Below, piece by piece: positions 51,385 through 59,670 of a stretch of 64,000 nt of DNA. This DNA is from Streptacidiphilus jiangxiensis. GTDB lineage: Bacteria > Actinomycetota > Actinomycetes > Streptomycetales > Streptomycetaceae. The position numbers were made by a program, and so were the translations under genes. The stretch covers positions 62,001 to 126,000 of the forward strand of contig NZ_FOAZ01000014.1 in the NCBI RefSeq assembly GCF_900109465.1, written 5' to 3'. Every line of letters starts with the position of its first letter. The stretch's first letter is position 1. Under the pieces are notes generated by a model. That model had not been told where the DNA came from and searched no databases. It saw only the letters and a list, made by a program, of their open reading frames with translations.

Positions 51385-51912
51385 ATGACCGATCCCGAGT
51401 CGTACCTGAGCGGCATCGCCCGCGCGTTCCCCGCCGTCTCCTGCGTCGTCACCGACCCGGCCGGCCGGGTTCTGCTGGTGCGCTGCTTCAACCGCGAGCC
51501 GTGGGGCTGTCCGGGCGGCGTGATCGATCCCGGGGAGACGCCCGAGCAGGCGGCGGAACGCGAGCTGGCCGAGGAGACGGGCCTGCGTCTGCGGGCCGGT
51601 CGTCTGCTCCATCTCGCCTGGGCGGTCGGCGACGCCTCCGACCTGCCGAACATGCCGGGCGTCCAGTTCTACCTGGACCTCGGCACGGTCCCGCTCCCGC
51701 ACCCGCCGCTGCGGCTGCAGCCGGACGAGATACGCGACGCGGCGTGGGTCGCCCCGGCGGATATCCCCGCCTACATGGGTTCGCTCCGCGTCTCCCGCCT
51801 CCGCGCGGCGCTCGACGCCCGGGCGTCGGGGGAGGTCCGCGTCCTGTCCGCGACCCGCCGGGAGCTGGCCGCGGACGCGGCGGGCTTCGTCCCACGCATG
51901 TCCGACAGATAA
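51385..51912 (+). CDS. NUDIX hydrolase
   Basis: 175 residues. The NUDIX box is complete: GVIDPGETPEQAAERELAEETGL from Gly45 to Leu67 fits G-x5-E-x7-R-E-U-x-E-E-x-G-U. Upstream SCVVTDPAGRVLLVRCFNREPW forms the substrate-side strand. It hydrolyses a nucleoside-diphosphate-linked compound, identity unknown. The start ATG 51385 lies 12 bp after the exporter stop, so the two are in one operon; such ABC/NUDIX pairs recur in streptomycetes. Confidence 0.9.
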   Translation: MTDPESYLSGIARAFPAVSCVVTDPAGRVLLVRCFNREPWGCPGGVIDPGETPEQAAERELAEETGLRLRAGRLLHLAWAVGDASDLPNMPGVQFYLDLGTVPLPHPPLRLQPDEIRDAAWVAPADIPAYMGSLRVSRLRAALDARASGEVRVLSATRRELAADAAGFVPRMSDR

Positions 51913-51923
51913 GTCCGATATAT

Positions 51924-51954
51924 CTCCTTTACGCATCCCATATGCATAAAGGAG
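51924..51954. promoter_or_regulatory. AT-rich palindrome upstream of the dpp operon
   Basis: CTCCTTTACGCAT (51924-51936) and ATGCATAAAGGAG (51942-51954) are 13-bp inverted arms with one mismatch and a 5-bp spacer. It lies just upstream of the -10 box, where a repressor would block the -35 region. Confidence 0.65.
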
Positions 51955-51963
51955 CATTCGCCC

Positions 51964-51969
51964 TATAAT
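51964..51969 (+). promoter_or_regulatory. -10 box TATAAT of the dpp operon
   Basis: A perfect TATAAT, rare in this GC-rich sequence, 48 bp before the first gene. The -35 position (51941-51946) reads TATGCA and lies within the palindrome. Confidence 0.55.
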
Positions 51970-52016
51970 CACTTCCGGACTGACGAGTAGGTCCCCGTCG
52001 GCCCGGGAGCAGCAAG

Positions 52017-53015
52017 ATGACCTCCCCGCTCGACGTGACAGGCTCCGCAGCAGAGGCGCAGCCCGAATCCGTGCTGGCCGGAGTGGACCAGGAGAAGATC
52101 GAGGGCCGCTCCCTCGGCCAGATCGCCTGGATCCGGTTCAAGCGCGACAAGGTCGCGATGGCGGGCGGGATCGTCGTCGTCTGCCTGGTCCTGCTCGCGG
52201 TGCTGGCCAAGCCCATCGAGGGGATCTTCGGGCTGGACCCGAACGCCTTCCACCAGGAGCTCATCGACCCGGTGCTACTCAAACCCAAGGGCAGCTTCGG
52301 AGGGATCAGTTGGGCGCACCCGCTGGGGGTCGAGCCCCAGTACGGGCGCGACCTGCTCGCGCGGATCATCGAGGGTTCCTGGGTCTCCCTCGCCGTCGCC
52401 TTCGGCGCGACGATCCTCTCGGTCACCATCGGCACCGTGCTCGGGGTGGCCGCCGGGTACTACGGCGGCTGGGTGGACACCGTGATCAGTCGCCTGATGG
52501 ACATCTTCCTCGCGTTCCCGCTGCTGCTGTTCGCCATCGCTCTCTCCGCCTCCCTGCAGGGCGGCGCCTTCGGACTGCACGGGCTGACCCTGCACATCAG
52601 CGTGCTGATCTTCGTCATCGGGTTCTTCAGCTGGCCCTACATGGGCCGCATCATCCGAGGGCAGACGCTCTCGCTCCGCGAACGCGAGTTCGTCGACGCG
52701 GCGCGGAGCATGGGCGCCCACGGGCACTACATCCTCTTCAAGGAGCTGCTGCCGAACCTCGTCGCCCCGATCATCGTGTACTCCACGCTGCTGATCCCCA
52801 CCAACATCCTTTTCGAGGCCGGTCTGAGCTTCCTCGGCGTCGGCATCCAGCCGCCGCAGGCGTCCTGGGGCGGGATGCTCAACCAGTCGATCAGCCTCTA
52901 CCAGGCGGACCCGTGGTTCATGGTCGTCCCGGGCCTCGCCATCTTCATCACCGTCCTGGCCTTCAACCTGCTCGGCGACGGTCTGCGCGACGCGCTGGAC
53001 CCGAGGAGCAACTGA
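52017..53015 (+). CDS. dppC: Peptide ABC transporter permease, DppC/OppC family
   Basis: 332 residues. N-terminal tail, then the first membrane segment at about 45-65 (AMAGGIVVVCLVLLAVLA), a long exported loop with the HPLGVEPQYGRDLLARII motif of OppC proteins, and five more segments. The ATPase-contact loop is LREREFVDAARSMGAHGHYILFKELLPN. C-terminus LNLLGDGLRDALDPRSN is diagnostic. ATG 52017 behind GGGAGCAGCAAG. First in the operon, which is unusual: the binding protein normally comes first. Confidence 0.93.
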   Translation: MTSPLDVTGSAAEAQPESVLAGVDQEKIEGRSLGQIAWIRFKRDKVAMAGGIVVVCLVLLAVLAKPIEGIFGLDPNAFHQELIDPVLLKPKGSFGGISWAHPLGVEPQYGRDLLARIIEGSWVSLAVAFGATILSVTIGTVLGVAAGYYGGWVDTVISRLMDIFLAFPLLLFAIALSASLQGGAFGLHGLTLHISVLIFVIGFFSWPYMGRIIRGQTLSLREREFVDAARSMGAHGHYILFKELLPNLVAPIIVYSTLLIPTNILFEAGLSFLGVGIQPPQASWGGMLNQSISLYQADPWFMVVPGLAIFITVLAFNLLGDGLRDALDPRSN

Positions 53016-53041
53016 AAGCACGCGAGGAGGAGGCAGTCACC

Positions 53042-54817
53042 ATGAGGACCATCAGAAGCTCGAAGACAGCCGTCCTCGCGGCGGCCGCCGCCGCGGTGGT
53101 GCTCGCGGCGACCTCCTGCAGTTCCAGCGGCGGCGGCACGAGCAGCAGCAGCTCGAGCTCGTACAACGCGGGTATCACCGGGGTGGTCAACCCCTCGACG
53201 CACGCCGGCGGCACGGTCGCCTACCAGCTCTCCAGCACCCCCGACTCGATGGATCCGGGCAACACCTACTACGCGTTCATGTGGGACTTCTCCCGGCTGT
53301 ACGCGAGGGCCCTGACCACGTTCACCCCGGCGCCCGGTACCGGCGGCCTCAAGCTCGTACCGGACCTCGCCACCGGCCTCGGCACGCCGAGTGACGGCGG
53401 CAAGACCTGGACGTACCACATCCGCACGGGCCTGAAGTTCTCCGACGGCACGCCGATCACCACCGCGGACGTGAAGTACGCGATCGAGCGCAGCAACTAC
53501 GCCCCCGACGTGCTCTCCAACGGCCCGACCTACTTCCACCAGTACCTGGTCGACAACTCGACCCCGTACCCGGGGCCGTACAAGGACAAGACCGGCGGCC
53601 TGGACTCGATCCAGACCCCCGACACCCACACGATCGTCTTCCACCTCAAGCAGCCGTTCGCGGACTTCGACTACCTGGTCAGCAACCCGCAGACGGCGCC
53701 CGTCCCGGCCGCCAAGGACACCGGCGCCTCGTACGTGAACAACATCGTCTCGTCCGGCTCCTACATGTTCAGCAGCTACACGGACGGCAAGGGCGCGACC
53801 CTGGTGAAGAACCCCAACTGGAGCGCCGGCAGCGACCCGCTGCGCAAGCAGTACCCGGACAAGATCACCATCGACTTCAACATCGCGCAGACCACCGTCG
53901 ACCAGAACCTGATCGCCGGCAACACCACGCTCGACATGGCCGGCGCCGGCATGGCCGCCGCCACGCAGGCGACGGCGCTGTCCAACCCCAGCCAGAAGAG
54001 CCACATCGACGACGCCCAGAGCGGCGCGCTCGCCTACGTGGCGATCTCGACCAACGTGGCGCCGTTCAACAACATCCACTGCCGCCAGGCGGTCGAGTAC
54101 GCGATCGACAAGACCTCCGTGCAGACCGCGACCGGCGGTGACGTCCACGGCGACATCGCCTCCACCGTGCTGCCGCCGACCGTCAACGGCTACACGCAGT
54201 ACCCCGACCAGTACCCGACGCCGGGCAACGCGGGTGCGGACAGCACGCAGGGGCTGAACTCCGCCAAGCAGCAGCTGTCGATGTGCGGCATGCCGAACGG
54301 CTTCACCACCAACCTGTCGGCGCGCTCCGACCGGCCGAACGAGATCGCCATGGCGCAGGCCATCCAGGCCTCGCTGAAGAAGGTCGGCATCAACGTCGAC
54401 ATCCAGCAGTACCCGTCCGGCAAGTACTTCACCGACAACGCGGGCGCTCCCGCCTTCGTCCACTCCCACGACCTCGGCCTGATGATGATGGCCTGGGCCG
54501 CCGACTGGCCGACCGGCTACGGCTTCCTGGAGCAGATCCTGGACGGCGCCACCATCAAGGCCTCCGGCAACAGCAACCTCTCCGAGCTGAACGACCCGAA
54601 CATCAACCAGATGCTGTCGTCGGCGATCCAGAACACCGACGAGTCGGCGCGGCTCCAGGCCTGGGGCACCATCGACAAGGCCGCGATGCAGCAGGCGGCG
54701 ATCGTGCCGCTGCTCTACCGCAAGGACCTGCTGTACCGGCCGGCCGCCGCCACCAACATCTACGTGACCGAGGCCTACGGCATGTACGACTACCTCAACG
54801 TCGGCTCCACCAAGTGA
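53042..54817 (+). CDS. dppA: Peptide/oligopeptide-binding lipoprotein (SBP family 5)
   Basis: 591 residues. Lipobox LAATSC with Cys26, then a Ser/Gly linker. Family 5 features: TVAYQLSSTPDSMDPGNTYY near the start, LVPDLATGLGTPSDGGKTWTYHIRTGLKFSDGTPITTADVKYAIER, and HCRQAVEYAIDKTSV. The length is normal. ATG 53042 has GAGGAGG about 9 nt upstream. Binds peptides or similar solutes outside the membrane and delivers them to DppBC. The ligand is not deducible. Confidence 0.94.
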   Translation: MRTIRSSKTAVLAAAAAAVVLAATSCSSSGGGTSSSSSSSYNAGITGVVNPSTHAGGTVAYQLSSTPDSMDPGNTYYAFMWDFSRLYARALTTFTPAPGTGGLKLVPDLATGLGTPSDGGKTWTYHIRTGLKFSDGTPITTADVKYAIERSNYAPDVLSNGPTYFHQYLVDNSTPYPGPYKDKTGGLDSIQTPDTHTIVFHLKQPFADFDYLVSNPQTAPVPAAKDTGASYVNNIVSSGSYMFSSYTDGKGATLVKNPNWSAGSDPLRKQYPDKITIDFNIAQTTVDQNLIAGNTTLDMAGAGMAAATQATALSNPSQKSHIDDAQSGALAYVAISTNVAPFNNIHCRQAVEYAIDKTSVQTATGGDVHGDIASTVLPPTVNGYTQYPDQYPTPGNAGADSTQGLNSAKQQLSMCGMPNGFTTNLSARSDRPNEIAMAQAIQASLKKVGINVDIQQYPSGKYFTDNAGAPAFVHSHDLGLMMMAWAADWPTGYGFLEQILDGATIKASGNSNLSELNDPNINQMLSSAIQNTDESARLQAWGTIDKAAMQQAAIVPLLYRKDLLYRPAAATNIYVTEAYGMYDYLNVGSTK

Positions 54818-54846
54818 CCCCGGCCTAGTGATTCCGGAGCCGTGCG

Positions 54847-55857
54847 GTGACCGCGTACATCGTCCGCCGGGTGATCGCGGCGATCTTCCTGCTGATCGCC
54901 GTCACCATGATCACCTTTGGCATCTTCTTCCTGGTGCCACGACTGGCCGGCGAGACCAGCACCCAGCTCGCCGCCCAGTACGTGGGCCGCGACCCGAGCC
55001 CGGAGGCGCTCGCGGCCGTGGAGAAGAACCTCGGCTTCGACCAACCGATCTACCAGCAGTGGTGGGAGTTCGCCCACGGCATCGTGGCCGGCCGGACGTT
55101 CCGCTACGGCCCCGACGCGTCGGTGTGCCACGTCCCCTGCTTCGGCTACTCGTTCAAGAGCCACCTGCCGGTCTGGCCGGAGATCGTCTCACGCCTGCCG
55201 GTGACCATCTCGCTGGCCGCCGGCGCGGCGGTGATCTGGGTGGTCACCGGCGTGGCGATCGGCGTGCTCTCCGCGCTCAAGCGCGGCTCGGTCTTCGACC
55301 GGCTCTCCATGGGCCTGGCCCTGGCCGGCGTCTCGCTGCCGATCTTCTTCACCGCGCTGCTGTCGCTGGCCCTGTTCAGCTACAAGTGGCCGATCTTCCC
55401 CAACCTCCAGTACGTGCCGCTGACCCAGGACCCGCTGCTGTGGGCGAAGAACCTGGTGCTGCCGTGGGTCACCCTCGCCTTCCTCTACTCCGCCCTCTAC
55501 GCGCGGCTGACCCGCGCCGGAATGCTGGAGACGATGAGCGAGGACTACATCCGCACCGCGCGGGCCAAAGGTCTGCCGGAACGTCAGGTCGTGGTCCGGC
55601 ACGGGCTGCGCGCCGCGCTGACCCCGATCATCACCATCTTCGGACTGGACCTCGGCCTGCTGCTCGGCGGCGCGGTGCTGACCGAGACTGCCTTCTCCCT
55701 GCCCGGGGTGGGTCAGTACGCGGTGGAGGCCATCACCGACAACGACCTGCCGCAGATCCTGGCGGTGACCACCCTGGCGGCCTTCTTCATCGTGGCCGCC
55801 AATCTCGTCGTCGACGTCCTCTACGTCGCCGTCGATCCTCGTGTCAGGTACAAGTGA
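54847..55857 (+). CDS. dppB: Peptide ABC transporter permease, DppB/OppB family
   Basis: 336 residues. First membrane segment at the very start (YIVRRVIAAIFLLIAVTMITFGIFFLVPR), an exported loop with a CHVPCFGYSFKS Cys pair, and five more segments. The EAA-type loop is EDYIRTARAKGLPERQVVVRHGLR. Start GTG 54847. C-terminus VDVLYVAVDPRVRYK is diagnostic. The CxxxC in the exported loop (about 96-101) is uncommon and may form a disulphide. Confidence 0.93.
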   Translation: MTAYIVRRVIAAIFLLIAVTMITFGIFFLVPRLAGETSTQLAAQYVGRDPSPEALAAVEKNLGFDQPIYQQWWEFAHGIVAGRTFRYGPDASVCHVPCFGYSFKSHLPVWPEIVSRLPVTISLAAGAAVIWVVTGVAIGVLSALKRGSVFDRLSMGLALAGVSLPIFFTALLSLALFSYKWPIFPNLQYVPLTQDPLLWAKNLVLPWVTLAFLYSALYARLTRAGMLETMSEDYIRTARAKGLPERQVVVRHGLRAALTPIITIFGLDLGLLLGGAVLTETAFSLPGVGQYAVEAITDNDLPQILAVTTLAAFFIVAANLVVDVLYVAVDPRVRYK

Positions 55858-55867
55858 GGGGCGAGCG

Positions 55868-56959
55868 ATGAAGCGTCCCCATCTGCGCACCGGCACCGGC
55901 ACCGTCACGGCCGGGGAGGGCCCGCCCGATTCGGCCTTCCTGAGCGTGCGGGACCTGCGCATCCACTTCGACACCGACGACGGCCTGGTCCGGGCCGTGG
56001 ACGGCCTGACCTTCCGCCTCGACCGCGGCCGCGCCCTCGGGATCGTCGGCGAGTCCGGCTCGGGCAAGTCGGTGACCTCGCTGGGCATCATGGGCCTGCA
56101 CCGCTCCGGTCGGGCCCGGGTGACGGGCGAGGTGTGGCTCGACGGGGAGGAGCTGGTCAACGCCGATCCCGAGCGGGTGCGACAGCTGCGCGGCCGGAAG
56201 ATGGCGATGATCTTCCAGGACCCGTTGACGGCCATGCACCCCTTCTACAGCATCGGTCGGCAGATCACGGAGGCCTATCGGGTCCACCACCCCGACGTCC
56301 ACCGCAAGCAGGCCCACGAGCGGGCCGTGGAGATGCTCGCCCGGGTCGGCATCCCCCAGCCGGACAAGCGCGTCGACGACTACCCGCACCAGTTCTCCGG
56401 CGGCATGCGCCAGCGCGCGATGATCGCGATGGCGCTGGTCAACGACCCGGACCTGCTGATCGCGGACGAGCCGACCACCGCGCTCGACGTCACCGTCCAG
56501 GCACAGATCCTCGACCTCATCCGGGACCTGCAGCGCGAGACCGGCTCGGCCGTCGTCATCATCACCCACGACCTGGGCGTGGTCGCCGAGATCGCCGACG
56601 ACATCCTGGTGATGTACGCGGGCCGGTGCATGGAGCACGGGCCGGCCGAGCAGGTCTTCTCCCGTCCGCAGCACCCCTACACCTGGGGCCTGCTCGCCTC
56701 GATGCCGCGGATCAACCGCGAGCGTCAGGACCGGCTGCTGCCGATCGAGGGCAATCCGCCAAGCCTGATCCGCGTCCCGCCGGGCTGCCCCTTCCACCCG
56801 CGCTGCCGCTACGCCCTGCTGACCGACGGCCGCTCGAACACGGAGGTACCGCCGCTGGTCCCGGTGGACGCGGACGACCCCGACCACACCGTCGCCTGCC
56901 ATCTCACCCCGGAGGATCGGCAGCGCATTTTCAGTGAGGACGTCGCACCGGGACTGTGA
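55868..56959 (+). CDS. dppD: Peptide ABC transporter ATPase, DppD family
   Basis: 363 residues. Walker [10 protein letters not shown] (about 66-74), Q-loop [12 protein letters not shown], signature [15 protein letters not shown], Walker [16 protein letters not shown]-loop IITHDLGVV. The C-terminus has the oligopeptide/dipeptide domain [10 protein letters not shown], typical of DppD/OppD and sometimes associated with an iron-sulphur cluster. Start ATG 55868 has GAGGGG upstream. Confidence 0.94.
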   Translation: MKRPHLRTGTGTVTAGEGPPDSAFLSVRDLRIHFDTDDGLVRAVDGLTFRLDRGRALGIVGESGSGKSVTSLGIMGLHRSGRARVTGEVWLDGEELVNADPERVRQLRGRKMAMIFQDPLTAMHPFYSIGRQITEAYRVHHPDVHRKQAHERAVEMLARVGIPQPDKRVDDYPHQFSGGMRQRAMIAMALVNDPDLLIADEPTTALDVTVQAQILDLIRDLQRETGSAVVIITHDLGVVAEIADDILVMYAGRCMEHGPAEQVFSRPQHPYTWGLLASMPRINRERQDRLLPIEGNPPSLIRVPPGCPFHPRCRYALLTDGRSNTEVPPLVPVDADDPDHTVACHLTPEDRQRIFSEDVAPGL

Positions 56960-56994
56960 CCCTGCGGGTCTCGCCATGGAAGGAGGCCGCTGCG

Positions 56995-58029
56995 ATGACG
57001 ACCGAGACCGTGCCCGCACCGGGCACCGCACCCGTGGACGGCGAGGCCCTGCTCCAGGTCGACGCCCTGGTCAAGCACTTCCCGATCCGTCAGGGCCTGC
57101 TCCAACGCCAGATCGGCGCGGTGCGCGCGGTCGACGGCGTGGCCTTCACCGTCCGCGCCGGGGAGACACTGGGGGTCGTCGGCGAGTCCGGCTGCGGCAA
57201 GACCACGACGGGCCGGCTGCTGGTCCGCCTGCTCGAGCCGACCGCAGGCTCGATCCGTTTCGAGGGCCGTGACATCACGCACCTGAGCACCGGCGCGATG
57301 CGCCCGCTGCGCCGCGACATCCAGATGATCTTCCAGGACCCGTACTCCTCGCTGAACCCCCGCCACACCGTCGGCACGATCGTCGGCGCGCCGTTCCGCC
57401 TCCAGGGCGTGAAGACCGAACACGGCGTCAAGAAGGCCGTGCAGGAACTGCTGGAGCTGTGCGGGCTGAGCCCCGAGCACTACAACCGCTATCCGCACGA
57501 GTTCTCCGGCGGCCAGCGCCAACGCATCGGCATCGCGCGGGCGCTGGCCCTGCGTCCCAAGCTGATCGTGGCCGACGAGCCGGTCTCGGCGCTGGACGTC
57601 TCGATCCAGGCGCAGGTGGTGAACCTGCTGGACGACCTCCAGGGCGAACTGGGTCTCACCTACGTGATCATCGCCCACGACCTGTCCGTCGTCCGCCACG
57701 TCTCGGACCGCGTGGCGGTGATGTACCTGGGCAAGGTCGTCGAACTGGGCGGCCGCGACTCCCTCTACCACGCCCCGCTCCACCCCTACACCGTCGCCCT
57801 CATGTCCGCCGTCCCCGTCCCGGACCCCAAGCGCAAGCAGCAACGCGAACGCATCCTCCTCACCGGCGACGTCCCCTCCCCGGTCAACCCGCCACCGGCC
57901 TGCCGCTTCCACACCCGTTGCTGGAAGGCCCAGGAGATCTGCCGCCAGGTCGAACCGCCCCTGCGCGAACTGCGCTCGGGTCACCTGGTCGCCTGCCACT
58001 TTCCGGAGAACGAACCTTCGCCGGGGTGA
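56995..58029 (+). CDS. dppF: Peptide ABC transporter ATPase, DppF family
   Basis: 344 residues. Walker [11 protein letters not shown]-loop [13 protein letters not shown], signature [15 protein letters not shown], Walker [16 protein letters not shown]-loop IIAHDLSVV, and C-terminal [15 protein letters not shown] chose ATG 56995, with AAGGAGG 8 nt upstream; the in-frame GTG at 56956 overlaps the dppD stop but has no such site. Last gene of the importer. Confidence 0.93.
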   Translation: MTTETVPAPGTAPVDGEALLQVDALVKHFPIRQGLLQRQIGAVRAVDGVAFTVRAGETLGVVGESGCGKTTTGRLLVRLLEPTAGSIRFEGRDITHLSTGAMRPLRRDIQMIFQDPYSSLNPRHTVGTIVGAPFRLQGVKTEHGVKKAVQELLELCGLSPEHYNRYPHEFSGGQRQRIGIARALALRPKLIVADEPVSALDVSIQAQVVNLLDDLQGELGLTYVIIAHDLSVVRHVSDRVAVMYLGKVVELGGRDSLYHAPLHPYTVALMSAVPVPDPKRKQQRERILLTGDVPSPVNPPPACRFHTRCWKAQEICRQVEPPLRELRSGHLVACHFPENEPSPG

Positions 58030-58039
58030 TCTACCCCGG
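58021..58039. terminator. Bidirectional terminator after dppF
   Basis: CCGGGGT-GATCT-ACCCCGG, perfect 7-bp stem across the dppF stop and the end of the convergent XRE gene. Confidence 0.6.
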
Positions 58040-58276
58040 CCGGCCCTCGGGGCGGTAGGCGAGCAGGTCGCCCGGCTGGCAGTCCAGGGCCTCGCACAGA
58101 CTGGTGAGGGTGGTGAAGCGGACCGCCTTGGCACGACCGTTCTTCAGGATCGACAGGTTGACGGTCGTGACGCCGACCCGTTGGGCCAGTTCAGTGAGAG
58201 TCATGCCCCGTTCGGCAAGCAGCCGGTCGAGGTGGACCTCGATGCCGTGGCCTTCCGGGGGTTCGGTCGACGACAT
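58031..58276 (-). CDS. XRE/Cro-type regulator, YozG-like
   Basis: 81 residues, one helix-turn-helix domain: VHLDRLLAERGMTLTELAQRVGVTTVNLSILKNGRAKAVRFTTLTSLCEALDCQPGDLLAY. This NLSILKNGRAKAVRF pattern is that of the small regulators paired with DUF2975 membrane proteins. ATG 58276 shares one base with the DUF2975 stop. It probably controls its own operon through the long palindrome upstream. Confidence 0.88.
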   Translation of the reverse strand: MSSTEPPEGHGIEVHLDRLLAERGMTLTELAQRVGVTTVNLSILKNGRAKAVRFTTLTSLCEALDCQPGDLLAYRPEGRPG

Positions 58277-58920
58277 CACACGGTCCCTTCGAGGTCCTCT
58301 CGCATGGCCGCGCCCGCGCGCAGGATCCGCGCGAAGGTGAACAGCCCAAGAGCAGTGAACACCATGCCGGTTGGGAAACTCCAGGTGGAGAGCCAGGACG
58401 CGGCCGTGGAGGTGGCCCGCCCGGTCAGCGTCGCCAGCAGCGCGGCCTGCGCGGCGGCCTTCGCCGCGGAGACGACGAGACTGCCGACGAGCAGCCACCA
58501 ACCGAACCGCTTGATCCCGGCCGTCGTCCGCAGGGTGTAGACCCCGTCCCGGGCGGCGCGGCGCAACAGCGCGTTGAGCCAGAGCAGGGAGCCGACGGCC
58601 ATCAGGAGGGTCGGCAGCTGCTCGAACGTGACCAGCAGCCGCTGGAAGCCGCTCGGGTTCGAGGTGCAGAACTGCGGATGCAAGCCGACGGTCGCGCCGC
58701 CCTTGGGCAGGAACTCCATCTGGTCCAGGGTGCTGTCGCCGCTGGTGCTGCTCAGGAAGTTCTGGTCGGTGGCGCAGACGTTCCCCGAGCTCCAGCCGAC
58801 ATGAACGTTGCTGTTGAACAGGCTCAACACGAAGCCGAGCGCCAGTAGGGCGATCACCAGCTTGAGCACGAACCCCACCGCGGTGGCCAGCGGTTCGAGC
58901 AGTTTCGGTTCCTCGGTCAT
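58276..58920 (-). CDS. DUF2975 membrane protein
   Basis: 214 residues with four hydrophobic segments (VGFVLKLVIALLALGFVLSLF, LPTLLMAVGSLLWLNALL, RFGWWLLVGSLVVSAAKAAAQAALL, FPTGMVFTALGLFTFARIL). The loop between the first two has two cysteines (NVCATDQ, QFCTSN). It is the usual membrane partner of a small XRE regulator (YoaS/YozG in Bacillus). Start ATG 58920. Function unknown. Confidence 0.85.
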   Translation of the reverse strand: MTEEPKLLEPLATAVGFVLKLVIALLALGFVLSLFNSNVHVGWSSGNVCATDQNFLSSTSGDSTLDQMEFLPKGGATVGLHPQFCTSNPSGFQRLLVTFEQLPTLLMAVGSLLWLNALLRRAARDGVYTLRTTAGIKRFGWWLLVGSLVVSAAKAAAQAALLATLTGRATSTAASWLSTWSFPTGMVFTALGLFTFARILRAGAAMREDLEGTV

Positions 58921-58934
58921 GGCAACACCCTCGC

Positions 58935-58971
58935 CCGTATCGTTTATCGATGCTATCGATAAACGATACGG
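58935..58971. promoter_or_regulatory. 17-bp-arm palindrome upstream of DUF2975/XRE
   Basis: The arms CCGTATCGTTTATCGAT (58935-58951) and ATCGATAAACGATACGG (58955-58971) are perfect reverse complements around GCT. It is AT-rich in a GC-rich region and lies 15 bp before the DUF2975 ATG. The core ATCGATAAACGAT-type half-sites suggest binding of two XRE dimers. As RNA it would form a strong hairpin near the 5' end. Confidence 0.8.
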
Positions 58972-59186
58972 CTGCGGATGGCCTCAGGGAACCCCTACTG
59001 ATGCACGCACGGCCGAGGGTGGTGAGCGGTCAGCCGGCGGCGAGGATGCCTTCGGCCTGGTCACAGGCCCGAGACCGCACGACGTCCCGGGCACCGCGGG
59101 CCGCCAGTTCCGCGGCATGCGCCACAGGCTAAGCGGTCGTGTCATGTGGCCCGGTAGTCCCCCTCACCGCCAGAACCAAGGCCGAC

Positions 59187-59561
59187 TCAAGCCCTACCCA
59201 GCAGGTGATCAGTGGGACCGTAATCGATCTTCCAATCGGCACAGGACTCGACGGCGCCGTCGTGCTGGCACCGCAGGCCAAGCGTCACCCAGCGGACCGG
59301 CCCGTCCTCCGCCAGCAAGAACGCAACGGCGTCCTCGAACTCCTCGCTGTCGGCGATGAACGCCCGCCTGCCGCAGCCGGGGCACTCCCGCTCAGCTGCG
59401 CCCTCCATGCCGTCGACGAGCACGGAGAACCAGCGGCCGCCGCACCCGTCGCACACGGCAGGGGCGATCTTCGCAGGACGGTCGTCGACGGCCCCCCGGA
59501 GGAATTCCGCGAGCTCCGCCGAGACACCCTCGCCGATCCGGTCGTCAACATGCACGGCCAC
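59187..59561 (-). CDS. Zinc-ribbon-like hypothetical protein
   Basis: 124 residues. VDDRIGEGVSAELAEFLRGAVDDRPAKIAPAVCDGCGGRWFSVLV and AERECPGCGRRAFI give two CxxC pairs (zinc ribbon), followed by VRWVTLGLRCQHDGAVESCADWKIDYGPTDHLL. It resembles a Streptomyces-specific family that usually has a longer middle with a second Cys cluster, so this copy is short. Start GTG 59561, GGGA 5 nt upstream. The gap 58972-59186 holds nothing recognisable. Confidence 0.72.
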   Translation of the reverse strand: MAVHVDDRIGEGVSAELAEFLRGAVDDRPAKIAPAVCDGCGGRWFSVLVDGMEGAAERECPGCGRRAFIADSEEFEDAVAFLLAEDGPVRWVTLGLRCQHDGAVESCADWKIDYGPTDHLLGRA

Positions 59562-59670
59562 ATCGTCCCAGACGCCCGAACCGGCCCCCCCCGAGCCCTC
59601 CCCTCCACCCGAATTCCGTTGCGTGAATCGGCATTTCGTGGCCCTTTCGAGGGGTCGGTACGGTCGGTCC

